A stretch of 38,006 nt of DNA from Candidatus Kuenenia stuttgartensis (lineage in GTDB: Bacteria; Planctomycetota; JAKEIC01; DYIT01). Each line of letters begins with the position of its first letter. The first letter of the stretch is position 1. Below are positions 14,773-21,939 of the stretch, in pieces. Both the position numbers and the translations under genes were made by a program. Location of the stretch: NCBI GenBank assembly GCA_020723505.1, contig DYIT01000020.1, positions 1 through 38,006 on the forward strand. Direction: 5' to 3'. Under the pieces are notes generated by a model that ran no database searches, was not told the DNA's origin, and saw nothing but the letters and a program-made list of their open reading frames with translations.

Positions 14773-14801
14773 ATTATATAAGCTCGATTCATGGAAGAAA
14801 A
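14773..14801 (-). promoter_or_regulatory. Promoter candidate for the UPF0173-like gene
   Basis: On the minus strand a perfect TATAAT (14778-14773) stands 17 bases after TTTTCT (14801-14796), a weak -35. The local TTATATAATAT is the most AT-rich point in the gap. The leader would be about 70 bases. Confidence 0.5.
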
Positions 14802-15023
14802 CCTGGGCGGAGGCGCGGAGACGATGATGACTGTGCGCTGAATCGGCCGTGCCGGCATCCGGGAATACGAACATCCTCCGCTCGGGGGTGATTCGCCCGG
14901 GAGGAAGGCTTTTTTCCCCGTGTGAATGAACATTCCGGCTCGGATTGCGTCTATATATGTACAGGACGGCGAATGCCGGAGTCCGGTCCGATGCAGGACG
15001 CGGCTCATTGGGTTTCCGGCATA

Positions 15024-15053
15024 TTGACAGCCTGCAAGGCCCTGGACTACCAT
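15024..15053 (+). promoter_or_regulatory. Promoter candidate for the zinc-ribbon membrane protein
   Basis: A perfect TTGACA (15024-15029) is followed after 18 bases by TACCAT (15048-15053, four of six). The leader to the GTG at 15171 would be about 110 bases. Confidence 0.45.
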
Positions 15054-15170
15054 ACTCTGTTGTCTTCGGATCACCCGGAAGGTATTTGGAGCCTGCGGAC
15101 CTCGCGGGGCGGCTTTCCGCCGGTCAAGGGCGGGAAGACGGCCGCGCCGTGTGCGGGCGGGGGGAGGACC

Positions 15171-16124
15171 GTGAAGAAACTCATAGTTTCCTGCCCAGGT
15201 TGCAGCGCGAAGTACGACGTCGGCAAGTTCGAGCCGGGAACGAAATTCAAATGCAAGAGCTGCGAAAAGACCCTTATAGTTCCCCAGGGCGCCGGCGAGG
15301 GTCCTGCGGAGGCGGCCCCGGCAAAGCCAGTTTCTAAATCCGGTACCGCCAGGCATAAGCCGGGCGCGAAACCGTCGCGCGGCAGAAGGGACGACTATGA
15401 CGACGAGATGGAGGAGGAGAGGCCGCTTCCCAGGACCAACAAGGGTCCGAACTGGCCGCTTCTTGGCGGCATCGGTGCGGCGGTGCTCATCATGATAATA
15501 ATCGGCGTGGTCATGGCCAGCAATGCGTCCAAGAAGGCCGCCGAGGAAGCAGCGGCTAAAAAAGCCCTGAAGAAGGGCGACATCGACGATAAAATCCCTG
15601 ATCCGCCGGCGGAGGAGAAAAAGGAGGAGAATAAGGACACGAAGGCCGAGAAGAAGCCGAAGAAGGAGAAGGATACCGGCGAATTCATCAAGGAGACCTA
15701 CGCGGAGGACGACAAGAGGACGCAGGACGAGAAGGTGGACAACAGGACGAAGGTGGACCGCCTCATGCTCAGGAAGAAGATTTTCGACGTCGATTCCTCG
15801 GTGAAATCCGACGCGGAGGGCCTGCTGAGCAAGTTCAAGGAGAACTTCCAGGACCCGCCGGTTGCGGACGAATGCCTGGAGAAGTTCCAGGCGCTGGGGA
15901 AGAAGGCGTTCCCGGCCGCGTTGAACTTCATCACGAACATGAACCACAAGAACGAGGAGGACGCCAAGGCCGCCAGCCAGCTCTTCGAAACCATCGCAAG
16001 GATGGCCGCTGAGTTCTGGAAATACGAGAACGAATACACGTACGGCATGTTCGAGGACGGCGAGGAGAAGTGGAAAGCAATCACCGAGATGAAGGAGCTC
16101 TGGATCAAGCACCAGAAGGATTGA
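15171..16124 (+). CDS. Membrane-anchored zinc-ribbon protein with charged linker
   Basis: 317 residues from the GTG at 15171, with GGGGGAGG directly upstream; this start places a zinc ribbon at the very N-terminus (CPGC and CKSC, MJ0042 type, residues 8-35). A low-complexity basic/proline stretch follows, then one membrane helix at about 101-122 (LLGGIGAAVLIMIIIGVVMA). After it comes a long Lys/Glu-rich linker (about 125-195), then a helical C-terminal domain with no family I recognise. By topology the ribbon is cytoplasmic and the C-terminus outside. The stop overlaps the end of the convergent gene by 20 bases. Function unknown; the ribbon resembles that of the protein at 9138. Confidence 0.75.
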   Translation: MKKLIVSCPGCSAKYDVGKFEPGTKFKCKSCEKTLIVPQGAGEGPAEAAPAKPVSKSGTARHKPGAKPSRGRRDDYDDEMEEERPLPRTNKGPNWPLLGGIGAAVLIMIIIGVVMASNASKKAAEEAAAKKALKKGDIDDKIPDPPAEEKKEENKDTKAEKKPKKEKDTGEFIKETYAEDDKRTQDEKVDNRTKVDRLMLRKKIFDVDSSVKSDAEGLLSKFKENFQDPPVADECLEKFQALGKKAFPAALNFITNMNHKNEEDAKAASQLFETIARMAAEFWKYENEYTYGMFEDGEEKWKAITEMKELWIKHQKD

Positions 16125-17040
16125 CGTCCCTCCAATCGAGCCCGAGCCATCTCGTGAGATCCTCGTCGGTCCAAGAGGGCTGGCGATTCTCAACGACGAC
16201 GTCCGACCTCTCGGAAACCCAGAGGTCGTGAATCCTGACGTCGATTGACCTCTCGTACCGGTTTCCGAAGTGCAGGAAGAAATAGCGGCAGCGGAAACCG
16301 CGGACTTCCCCCGGACTGACCGCCTCCCGGCGGTCGTAGACGTTCAGGACGACCGTGCCGTCGGGCTCAATCCCCTGTATCTGAACCTCTGTGGGGTGTA
16401 TCGAGAAGGGGAGCGACGCGAGCCTGTGCTCTGCGAAACCATGGCTGTTCTCGACGCCGGAGTAGAGGTTGCTTCTCTTCAGCATGCAGAACGTCTCATC
16501 GCCTACCGGCCCGGAGAAGACCCTGACCGATCCGTTCTGCCTCCGGAACGGGAGGTTCAGGTCTCCCGCCGAGAAGAAGGGATAGCCTTCCTTCCGGTCC
16601 AGGTTCCTGAGCGTCGATCTGAACGACACGTCCATGAAGAGGACGGCTTCCACGGGGAGCGACATGCGGCAGCCGTCGCCGCCGTCCGGCTTTTCCATGA
16701 GGATTTCGGAGGGGTCGGCTTTCTCCATGAAGTCGGCGGACCCGAACGTGTTGATGTTCACGAGCCTTTCCTGCAGATACACCTTGGTTATGTATCCGAG
16801 GATAATCTCATGGTCGTAATAGAGGGGGCATATCCGCAAGCCCAGGCCTTGCTCGATTATGGACAGCATTCTCCCGTCCACCCAGTCGGGGCAGGCGGCG
16901 GTCATCGTCCGGTCCTTGAGCGAAAGGGGGAAGATGCCGAAGGAGGCGGTCACAACGGCGGGGATCGCCTGCCTAAGCTCGGCGTCTTTGCTGGCCTTCT
17001 CGAAGAGCTGCACCGTTCTGGCGAGTTCGTAAATCTTCAC
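16105..17040 (-). CDS. Protein with GspE/PilB N-terminal-like (T2SSE_N) domain, no ATPase
   Basis: 311 residues from the GTG at 17040, which has GGAGG seven bases upstream and begins VKIYELARTVQLFEKA. Residues about 20-100 look like the N-terminal domain of type II secretion/type IV pilus ATPases: a long helix, IPAVVTASFGIFPLSL, then a tract ending in a helix with YITKVYLQ. No Walker motifs follow, so it is not a motor. The rest (about 120-311) is beta-rich with no family I recognise. In relatives this domain binds motor partners or c-di-GMP (MshE type); the glycine/leucine ligand pattern is not clearly present here. An extended -10 lies at 17119-17127. Confidence 0.6.
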   Translation of the reverse strand: MKIYELARTVQLFEKASKDAELRQAIPAVVTASFGIFPLSLKDRTMTAACPDWVDGRMLSIIEQGLGLRICPLYYDHEIILGYITKVYLQERLVNINTFGSADFMEKADPSEILMEKPDGGDGCRMSLPVEAVLFMDVSFRSTLRNLDRKEGYPFFSAGDLNLPFRRQNGSVRVFSGPVGDETFCMLKRSNLYSGVENSHGFAEHRLASLPFSIHPTEVQIQGIEPDGTVVLNVYDRREAVSPGEVRGFRCRYFFLHFGNRYERSIDVRIHDLWVSERSDVVVENRQPSWTDEDLTRWLGLDWRDVNPSGA

Positions 17041-17118
17041 TGCGGGTCCTCCGCGGCCGGGCCGCGGCATGCCTGAGATGCGTGTCCTGACCTCGACGGA
17101 TCGAGGGTCCGAAGTCGA

Positions 17119-17127
17119 ATTCTAACA
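17119..17127 (-). promoter_or_regulatory. Extended -10 promoter candidate
   Basis: On the minus strand this reads TGTTAGAAT, an extended -10 box about 80 bases before the GTG at 17040. No convincing -35. A related TTAGAAT occurs on the plus strand at 17218-17224 and may serve the HEAT-repeat gene. Confidence 0.45.
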
Positions 17128-17331
17128 TATTCCGCAGGCATTTTGCGCGTTCCCGCGCCGTGCTACAGGTTGTCTGCTTTTCACCCTTAGTTCTGGTTCC
17201 AGATTGAATCGTCCGGGTTAGAATATCAATGTCCCCTGATTGTTCCGGTTTGTCCGGACAGCGGCGGATGTTTTCGGGATTGCGGGATGACCGGAACGGG
17301 TTCAATCGAATTCACCGCGGGCGGAAGGGAG

Positions 17332-18555
17332 ATGAAGCGGGAGCTTGTCTTTTCCGTCGTCCTGCTCGTCCTCTATCCCGTCCCAATCCTCTGGGCGTTG
17401 AGCCGCATCGTCCCTCTGCAGGGCGGTCCATGGCTCTACGTCTTCATAGGAGCGGTCCTGGCCGTCGAGATTGCCTCGGCGGTCGGGAGGACCGCCATGC
17501 TCCGTGCGCTGGAGCGCACGGAGGTGAGAATGGATGATCACGGCATCACGAAGAGCGTCGGCGGCCGATTGGAGAGGATGGGGTTCGGCGAGATTTCGGA
17601 AGTGCGCGTCTCGCGTGCATTCGGTTTTCTCGGGTTGCTTTCCATGACCGTGCGCGGGAAGGGCCGGCAGGCGCTCTACATCCCGTTTTTCGAGGGCATG
17701 GAGGAGCTCCCCGCCCGCCTGGCCTCCGCCCTGCCGGACGGCGTCCGCATCCGCGGCACGGCCTTTCCAAGGGGCGCCTTCCTCGCGGCGTTCGCGGCCT
17801 TCCTCCCCGCGGCTGCCGCGTGCGGCTTCATCGGACTTGTCCCGGAGGAGGGCGTCGTTTTCGCGGCGGTGCTGGCGATTGTCCCGGCGCTTGCGGCGTT
17901 TCCGATGTCCAGTCTGCACGGGGCGCGATGGAGGACCGCAGACTGGATTCTGGCCGTTTCGTTCGCCGTCCTCATCGTCTCCGCGGGATCGGCTCTGACG
18001 CTCAGGGAGGTCATGAGGGTCTGGAAGCTGTCGAAGGCCGAAGCTGCAATCGCCGGCGGCGGCTCCGAAAGGGCCTCGGCAGTCTTCGGCCTCCATGCCA
18101 TCGGAGGAAGCAGGCCGATTGACGTCGTCCTGGGCCTCTGCGCCTCGACGGATCCGGAAACGAGGAGGGACGCCGCGCTGGCGCTGGCCATGTTCCGCGG
18201 CCCCGAAGCGCTGAAGGCCGCGGATTCGCTGCTCGACGACGCGGATGCGGGCGTCCGCCAATGCGCCGTCTACGCGCTCGGAAGCCGCAGACGCGTCAAG
18301 AGCATACCGAGGCTGATTTCAGTTCTTGCCCGGCCTCAAGAGGAGGCATCGGTCCTCAAGGCGGCCAACCGCTCCCTAGAGCGGATAACCGGCGAGTCTT
18401 TCATGCTCGATTTGAGCCTCTCGAGCGTCGAGGCCAGTGATCGCGCCCTTCTTCTGAGGTTCTGGCAGCAGGTCTGGATGAACCGCCTCAAAGACATGCC
18501 GGGAGGCACGGAAGCGGGCAAAGCAGTCTTGCCGGAATCCGAAGGAAGGGACTAG
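17332..18555 (+). CDS. Membrane protein with PH-like domain and C-terminal HEAT repeats
   Basis: 407 residues from the ATG at 17332 (GGAAGGGAG just before); an upstream ATG at 17287 is possible. Two helices at the start (LVFSVVLLVLYPVPIL; LYVFIGAVLAVEIAS) are followed by a bacterial PH-like beta segment (VRMDDHGITKSVGG to about 125). Then come two or three more helices (about 145-225), and a C-terminal HEAT-like region (about 250-345: DPETRRDAALALAMFRG; DADAGVRQCAVYALGSRRR). HEAT repeats usually bind proteins, so a membrane-tethered docking role is inferred. No catalytic motif. It is convergent with the heme operon. Confidence 0.7.
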   Translation: MKRELVFSVVLLVLYPVPILWALSRIVPLQGGPWLYVFIGAVLAVEIASAVGRTAMLRALERTEVRMDDHGITKSVGGRLERMGFGEISEVRVSRAFGFLGLLSMTVRGKGRQALYIPFFEGMEELPARLASALPDGVRIRGTAFPRGAFLAAFAAFLPAAAACGFIGLVPEEGVVFAAVLAIVPALAAFPMSSLHGARWRTADWILAVSFAVLIVSAGSALTLREVMRVWKLSKAEAAIAGGGSERASAVFGLHAIGGSRPIDVVLGLCASTDPETRRDAALALAMFRGPEALKAADSLLDDADAGVRQCAVYALGSRRRVKSIPRLISVLARPQEEASVLKAANRSLERITGESFMLDLSLSSVEASDRALLLRFWQQVWMNRLKDMPGGTEAGKAVLPESEGRD

Positions 18556-18570
18556 GCGCCTCAAGCCCCC

Positions 18571-18592
18571 TTGGGGTCAGTCCCCGCAATTA
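18571..18592. repeat. GGGGTCAGTCCCC palindromic element, copy 1
   Basis: GGGG (18573-18576) and CCCC (18582-18585) flank TCAGT. Seventeen bases around it recur at 27272-27288. In both places it lies just downstream of the stop of a minus-strand gene, here 15-30 bases after the ahbD fusion. It could weaken or end transcription from both sides, or be a dispersed REP-like unit. Confidence 0.8.
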
Positions 18593-18604
18593 AGCAGAAG
18601 CCTA

Positions 18605-20740
18605 CTATGCTTCGCTCTTCTTGCCGAAGAACCGCATGGCGGATTTTTTGAGCTCCTTGTCGGAATAGAGGATCTCGTGCGCCTTCACGCCTGGAATCCG
18701 GCGGATTCCGTTCGCGAATGCCTCGATTTCCTCCCTGCGCATGCCGTGGGCCATTGCATAGAGGTTGTACCGCCAGCCGGGCTTGCGCGTCCTCGTATAG
18801 CAGTGCGTGACCGCAGCCGAAACAGACGCCGCATTCCCCGCCTCCTCCTCGGCGCATGACTCCACGTCGAAAACGCACATGCCGTTGGCCTTGAACCCCA
18901 TGCGCACGTGGCTGAGAACCGCCCCGAATCTCCTGACGATTCCGGATGAAATCCACGATTCCACCAAGGCTATCGCCTCATCCCCGCTCATGCCCGCCCG
19001 CTTCCCGGCTTCTTCGAACGGCTTGCCGGAGAGCCGGAACCCTGACTCGAGGGCAGCTGCCAATTCCTTCTCGCGATTCGAAAGCTCCGCGATTCCCGAA
19101 TTTCGCCTCGATGCCACGGCGCTTCCTCCCGCGAACCGCGCGTCTATCTTGAAGACCTTGAGGGCAGGGAGCGATGCGAATTCACCCTCTGGCAGCGCCT
19201 CCAAAATCCCCGCGATTATCTCCCCGATTCTCGCCTCGGAAGGGGCGATTACGGTGAACCAGAGGTTCTTCTCGTGGTTTCTCAGGTAGTTATGGGTCAC
19301 CTCCGGATGCGCATTGATTAGCTGCGCAGCCCTTTCCACGGATTCCCGGGGGACGCTCCCCATGACCAGCGTGCTTGAGAATCCGAGTGATCTGGCGTCG
19401 AAAACAGGCCCGATTCTCCGGATGACGCCCGTTCTCAGCAGCTCATCCGCCGCTGCCGACACCTCCTCAATGCTTGATCCGATGTTCCTGGCCACGTCAG
19501 AAAGCGGATCGGGTACGAGCGGGAAGCCCGACTCCAGCATGGACAGGAGTTTTTCACGGAAACCGGGCGCCTGGGAAGATCCGCCGCGTAGCGGGGCTTC
19601 TCCCCCGTCCGGCTCACCCCTTAAGGGCAGGGGCGCCGGAGGAGCGGAGCCGCCGGAGGTCGAAGCCCGATTCCCGCCGCATTCCGGCTTTTCTGCCTCC
19701 GGATTATGCGTGCAGAAGGGCTCCTCGGACAGGAAGTCGCCGTTCACCGCGAAAGCCCGCGCCCTGCAACCGCCGCAAATCCTTCTGAAGCCGCAGATGC
19801 CGCATTTCCCGCCGTAGCGATCCGTGTTCCTGATGTCCGCGAGGAAATCGGATTCCTCCCAGATTCTCCTCAAGTCGAGCCCGAAATCCCTCAGGTTGCC
19901 CGCGGATTTCGCGAGGAATCCGCAAATCTGGACGTCTCCGGTGTGGGACACGAAAACGAAGGATTTGCCTCCCAGGCATCCCTTCGGCGCTCCCCTGTCG
20001 CCGGCCGGACGGGATTCGCCGCGCCGCGCGAGGATTCTCTGGTAGTGCGGCGCGCAGGTCACCCTGATTTCCAGGGGGAGGGAATCCTTGAGGTCGGCAA
20101 TCCATTCCAGGGTGGTTTCGTATTCTTCCGCGCTGAGCTCCCACGCTGCCAGATCCATTCCCCTTCCTGTGGGTACGAGAAGGAAGCAGTCGAAGGCGGT
20201 CGCGCCGAGATCAGCCGCGAGCGCGGCGATGGCTGGAAGTTCAGCCCGGTTGTGCCTGGATATCGTCGTGTTCACCTGGAATTCCACGCCCGCGGCCTTC
20301 AGGTTCCGGATTCCGCGCAGGGCGGCGTCGAACGCGCCATCTACGCACCTGAACGCGTCATGGGTGCCCGCAGTCGCACCGTCCAGGCTCACGGAAACCC
20401 TGCTTATCCCGGACTCCTTTATCCTGCGGGCGGTTCCGGGATCGACCGGCCCTCCGCACGTGGCCAGGGCGGTTTTGAATCCGGACGCCGCCGCTTTTTC
20501 CAGGAGGATCCAGATGTCAGGCCTGAGAAGGGGCTCTCCGCCCGTGAAGATAATCATCGGCGAAGCCCATGAGGCGAGCTTTTCGATGAAGGCCATGCAC
20601 TCGGAGGCGTCAAGTTCGCCCTGGTAAACCGAGTCCGCAGAGGCTCCCCGGCAGTGTTTGCACTTGAGGATGCAGCGTCTCGTGACCTCCCAGGCGACAA
20701 TCCGCGGCGGACGGACGGTCTCGGCGGCGCCTCCGGTCAT
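18605..20740 (-). CDS. ahbD: Heme synthase AhbD fused to two siroheme decarboxylase (AhbA/AhbB) domains
   Basis: 711 residues; ATG at 20740 with GGGGAGG upstream, overlapping the ahbC stop by ATGA. Residues 1-355 are a radical SAM enzyme: C23-x3-C27-x2-C30 (RRCILKCKHC), GGEPLL, and a C-terminal twitch/SPASM-like cysteine set (CGICGFRRICGGC). This is AhbD, which decarboxylates two propionates of iron-coproporphyrin III to give heme. Residues about 357-386 are a low-complexity linker. Residues about 388-545 and 550-711 are two Lrp/AsnC-like proteins of the AhbA/AhbB (NirD/L/G/H) family, each with a winged helix and RRIGPVF or RRFGAVL, then THNYLR..NLWF or THCYTR...YNLY; together they decarboxylate siroheme to 12,18-didecarboxysiroheme. 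I do not assign which half is A or B. The fusion joins non-consecutive steps. Stand-alone AhbD is about 350-390 residues. Confidence 0.93.
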   Translation of the reverse strand: MTGGAAETVRPPRIVAWEVTRRCILKCKHCRGASADSVYQGELDASECMAFIEKLASWASPMIIFTGGEPLLRPDIWILLEKAAASGFKTALATCGGPVDPGTARRIKESGISRVSVSLDGATAGTHDAFRCVDGAFDAALRGIRNLKAAGVEFQVNTTISRHNRAELPAIAALAADLGATAFDCFLLVPTGRGMDLAAWELSAEEYETTLEWIADLKDSLPLEIRVTCAPHYQRILARRGESRPAGDRGAPKGCLGGKSFVFVSHTGDVQICGFLAKSAGNLRDFGLDLRRIWEESDFLADIRNTDRYGGKCGICGFRRICGGCRARAFAVNGDFLSEEPFCTHNPEAEKPECGGNRASTSGGSAPPAPLPLRGEPDGGEAPLRGGSSQAPGFREKLLSMLESGFPLVPDPLSDVARNIGSSIEEVSAAADELLRTGVIRRIGPVFDARSLGFSSTLVMGSVPRESVERAAQLINAHPEVTHNYLRNHEKNLWFTVIAPSEARIGEIIAGILEALPEGEFASLPALKVFKIDARFAGGSAVASRRNSGIAELSNREKELAAALESGFRLSGKPFEEAGKRAGMSGDEAIALVESWISSGIVRRFGAVLSHVRMGFKANGMCVFDVESCAEEEAGNAASVSAAVTHCYTRTRKPGWRYNLYAMAHGMRREEIEAFANGIRRIPGVKAHEILYSDKELKKSAMRFFGKKSEA
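19581..19670 (-). repeat. Repeat-like insert forming the AhbD-AhbAB linker
   Basis: The DNA coding for the linker reads, on the coding strand, CCCCTGCCCTTAAGGGGTGA, then GGGGGAGAAGCCCC. This recalls the CCCCTGCCCTCTCCCC...GGGGGAGAGGG hairpin of the intergenic repeat at 2289. The encoded peptide (APPAPLPLRGEPDGGEAPLR) is proline/glycine-rich and unlike the domains on either side. I infer an extragenic palindrome carried in frame between two formerly separate genes. Confidence 0.5.
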
Positions 20741-21939
20741 TTCTTGCCTCCCCAGCCCGTTTCTTCGTCGGTGAGGATGCAGGCCGGATCCGGCGCCCAG
20801 AGGTCCCCGGTGGCTGCTTCGGCCCTGACCCGGAAATTCCCGTTGCACTCGGCGACAAACTTGCATTGCCCGCACTTGCCCTTGAGGCGCGGCTTGCGGT
20901 CCCTGAGCTCTGAAAGCATCGGGTGGCCCGGCTTCCCCCAGATCTCGCTGAACGGTCTTTCCCTCACGTTGCCGAGGACAAGGTGCCTCCAGAACTGGTC
21001 CGGATGCACGTCCCCGGTGAATCCCACGCATCCGATGCCCGAACCGGTCGAGTTGCCCCCGTTCATCCCGAGGAGCCGCAGGACCTCCGGGGCCCTTGGG
21101 GACCCTTCCCTGGCCAGCCTCAGATACAGCGCCGGGCCGTCGGAATGGTTGTCCACGGTGAGGACTTCGGGTTTGAGCCCCTTTTCGAAGAGCATGGCAG
21201 TCCGGTCGATTATGAGGTCGAGGACTATCCGTGCCTCCGCCCTGCCCAAATCCTCGTCCATGAGCTTGCTGCCCCTGCCTGCGTAGACCAGATGGTAGAA
21301 GCATGCCCTGCCAATCCCCTCATTTTCTATGAGGTCGAATATGCCCGGCACTTCCTGGGCGTTCCTGCGCGTGATCGTGAACCGGAGGCCGGTCTTCACG
21401 CCCGCCTTCATGCATGCCCTGATTCCCGAAAGGGCTTTCGCGAAGGCGCCCCTGACGCGCCTGAATCCGTCGTTGACGCGTTCGAGCCCGTCGATGCTGA
21501 CCCCGACGTAGGCGATTCCCGCCTCAGCCAGCCTGGAAGCGGCGTCCGCGTCGATTAGCGTCCCGTTGGTCGATATGACGGCCCTGAGCTTCTTCCCGAC
21601 CGCGTATTTCACCAGCTCGAACAGGTCCGGCCTTATGAGCGGTTCGCCGCCGGAAAACAGGATTACAGGCGCGCCGAACCCGGCGAGGTCGTCTATGAGC
21701 TTCTTCGCTTCGGCGGTCGCAAGCTCCCCTGCGTAGTCCCTGTCCGCCGATTCGGAGTAGCAGTGAACGCACCTGAGGTTGCACCGCCTCGTCGCGTTCC
21801 AGACCACGACGGGTTTCCGCTCCCTCGGCCTGCAGGTGGGTTCTTCCACGCGCTTCAGGTTCCGGGCAGCGGAGGGTCCGTAGCGGAGTTCGTCCGCGGT
21901 TTCGACCGCGCCGCAATACAGCTTGGAAATCCCAATCAT
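20737..21939 (-). CDS. ahbC: 12,18-didecarboxysiroheme deacetylase, radical SAM
   Basis: 400 residues. The N-terminus MIGISKLYCG is typical of AhbC/NirJ-type proteins. Radical SAM cluster C53-x3-C57-x2-C60 (RRCNLRCVHCYSES), GGEPLIRPD, and SVDG follow; the C-terminal auxiliary cluster is formed by CGQCKFVAEC and a final DPAC. AhbC removes the two acetate side chains of 12,18-didecarboxysiroheme to give iron-coproporphyrin III, the substrate of AhbD downstream. I choose AhbC over NirJ (heme d1) because AhbD and AhbA/B domains follow directly and no nirS, nirF or nirE is seen. It overlaps both neighbours by ATGA (21936-21939 and 20737-20740), so coupled translation is likely. Confidence 0.93.
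   Translation of the reverse strand: MIGISKLYCGAVETADELRYGPSAARNLKRVEEPTCRPRERKPVVVWNATRRCNLRCVHCYSESADRDYAGELATAEAKKLIDDLAGFGAPVILFSGGEPLIRPDLFELVKYAVGKKLRAVISTNGTLIDADAASRLAEAGIAYVGVSIDGLERVNDGFRRVRGAFAKALSGIRACMKAGVKTGLRFTITRRNAQEVPGIFDLIENEGIGRACFYHLVYAGRGSKLMDEDLGRAEARIVLDLIIDRTAMLFEKGLKPEVLTVDNHSDGPALYLRLAREGSPRAPEVLRLLGMNGGNSTGSGIGCVGFTGDVHPDQFWRHLVLGNVRERPFSEIWGKPGHPMLSELRDRKPRLKGKCGQCKFVAECNGNFRVRAEAATGDLWAPDPACILTDEETGWGGKK

Larger units (their letters stand above)
14698..15170. other. 473-bp divergent intergenic region
   Basis: Holds promoter candidates for both flanking genes (14773-14801 minus and 15024-15053 plus). I see no further gene. The open frame running through it on the plus strand is an upstream extension of the zinc-ribbon gene without a ribosome site or protein-like character. 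Confidence 0.5.

Noticed and set aside
20741-21304. Upstream in-frame extension of the ahbD fusion
   Set aside because: It lies inside ahbC in another frame, shows no domain character, and a strong ribosome site marks the ATG at 20740.
20737-21939. NirJ (heme d1 synthesis) instead of AhbC
   Set aside because: The operon carries AhbD and siroheme decarboxylase domains and the whole upstream tetrapyrrole set, with no nirS, nirE, nirF or nirN.
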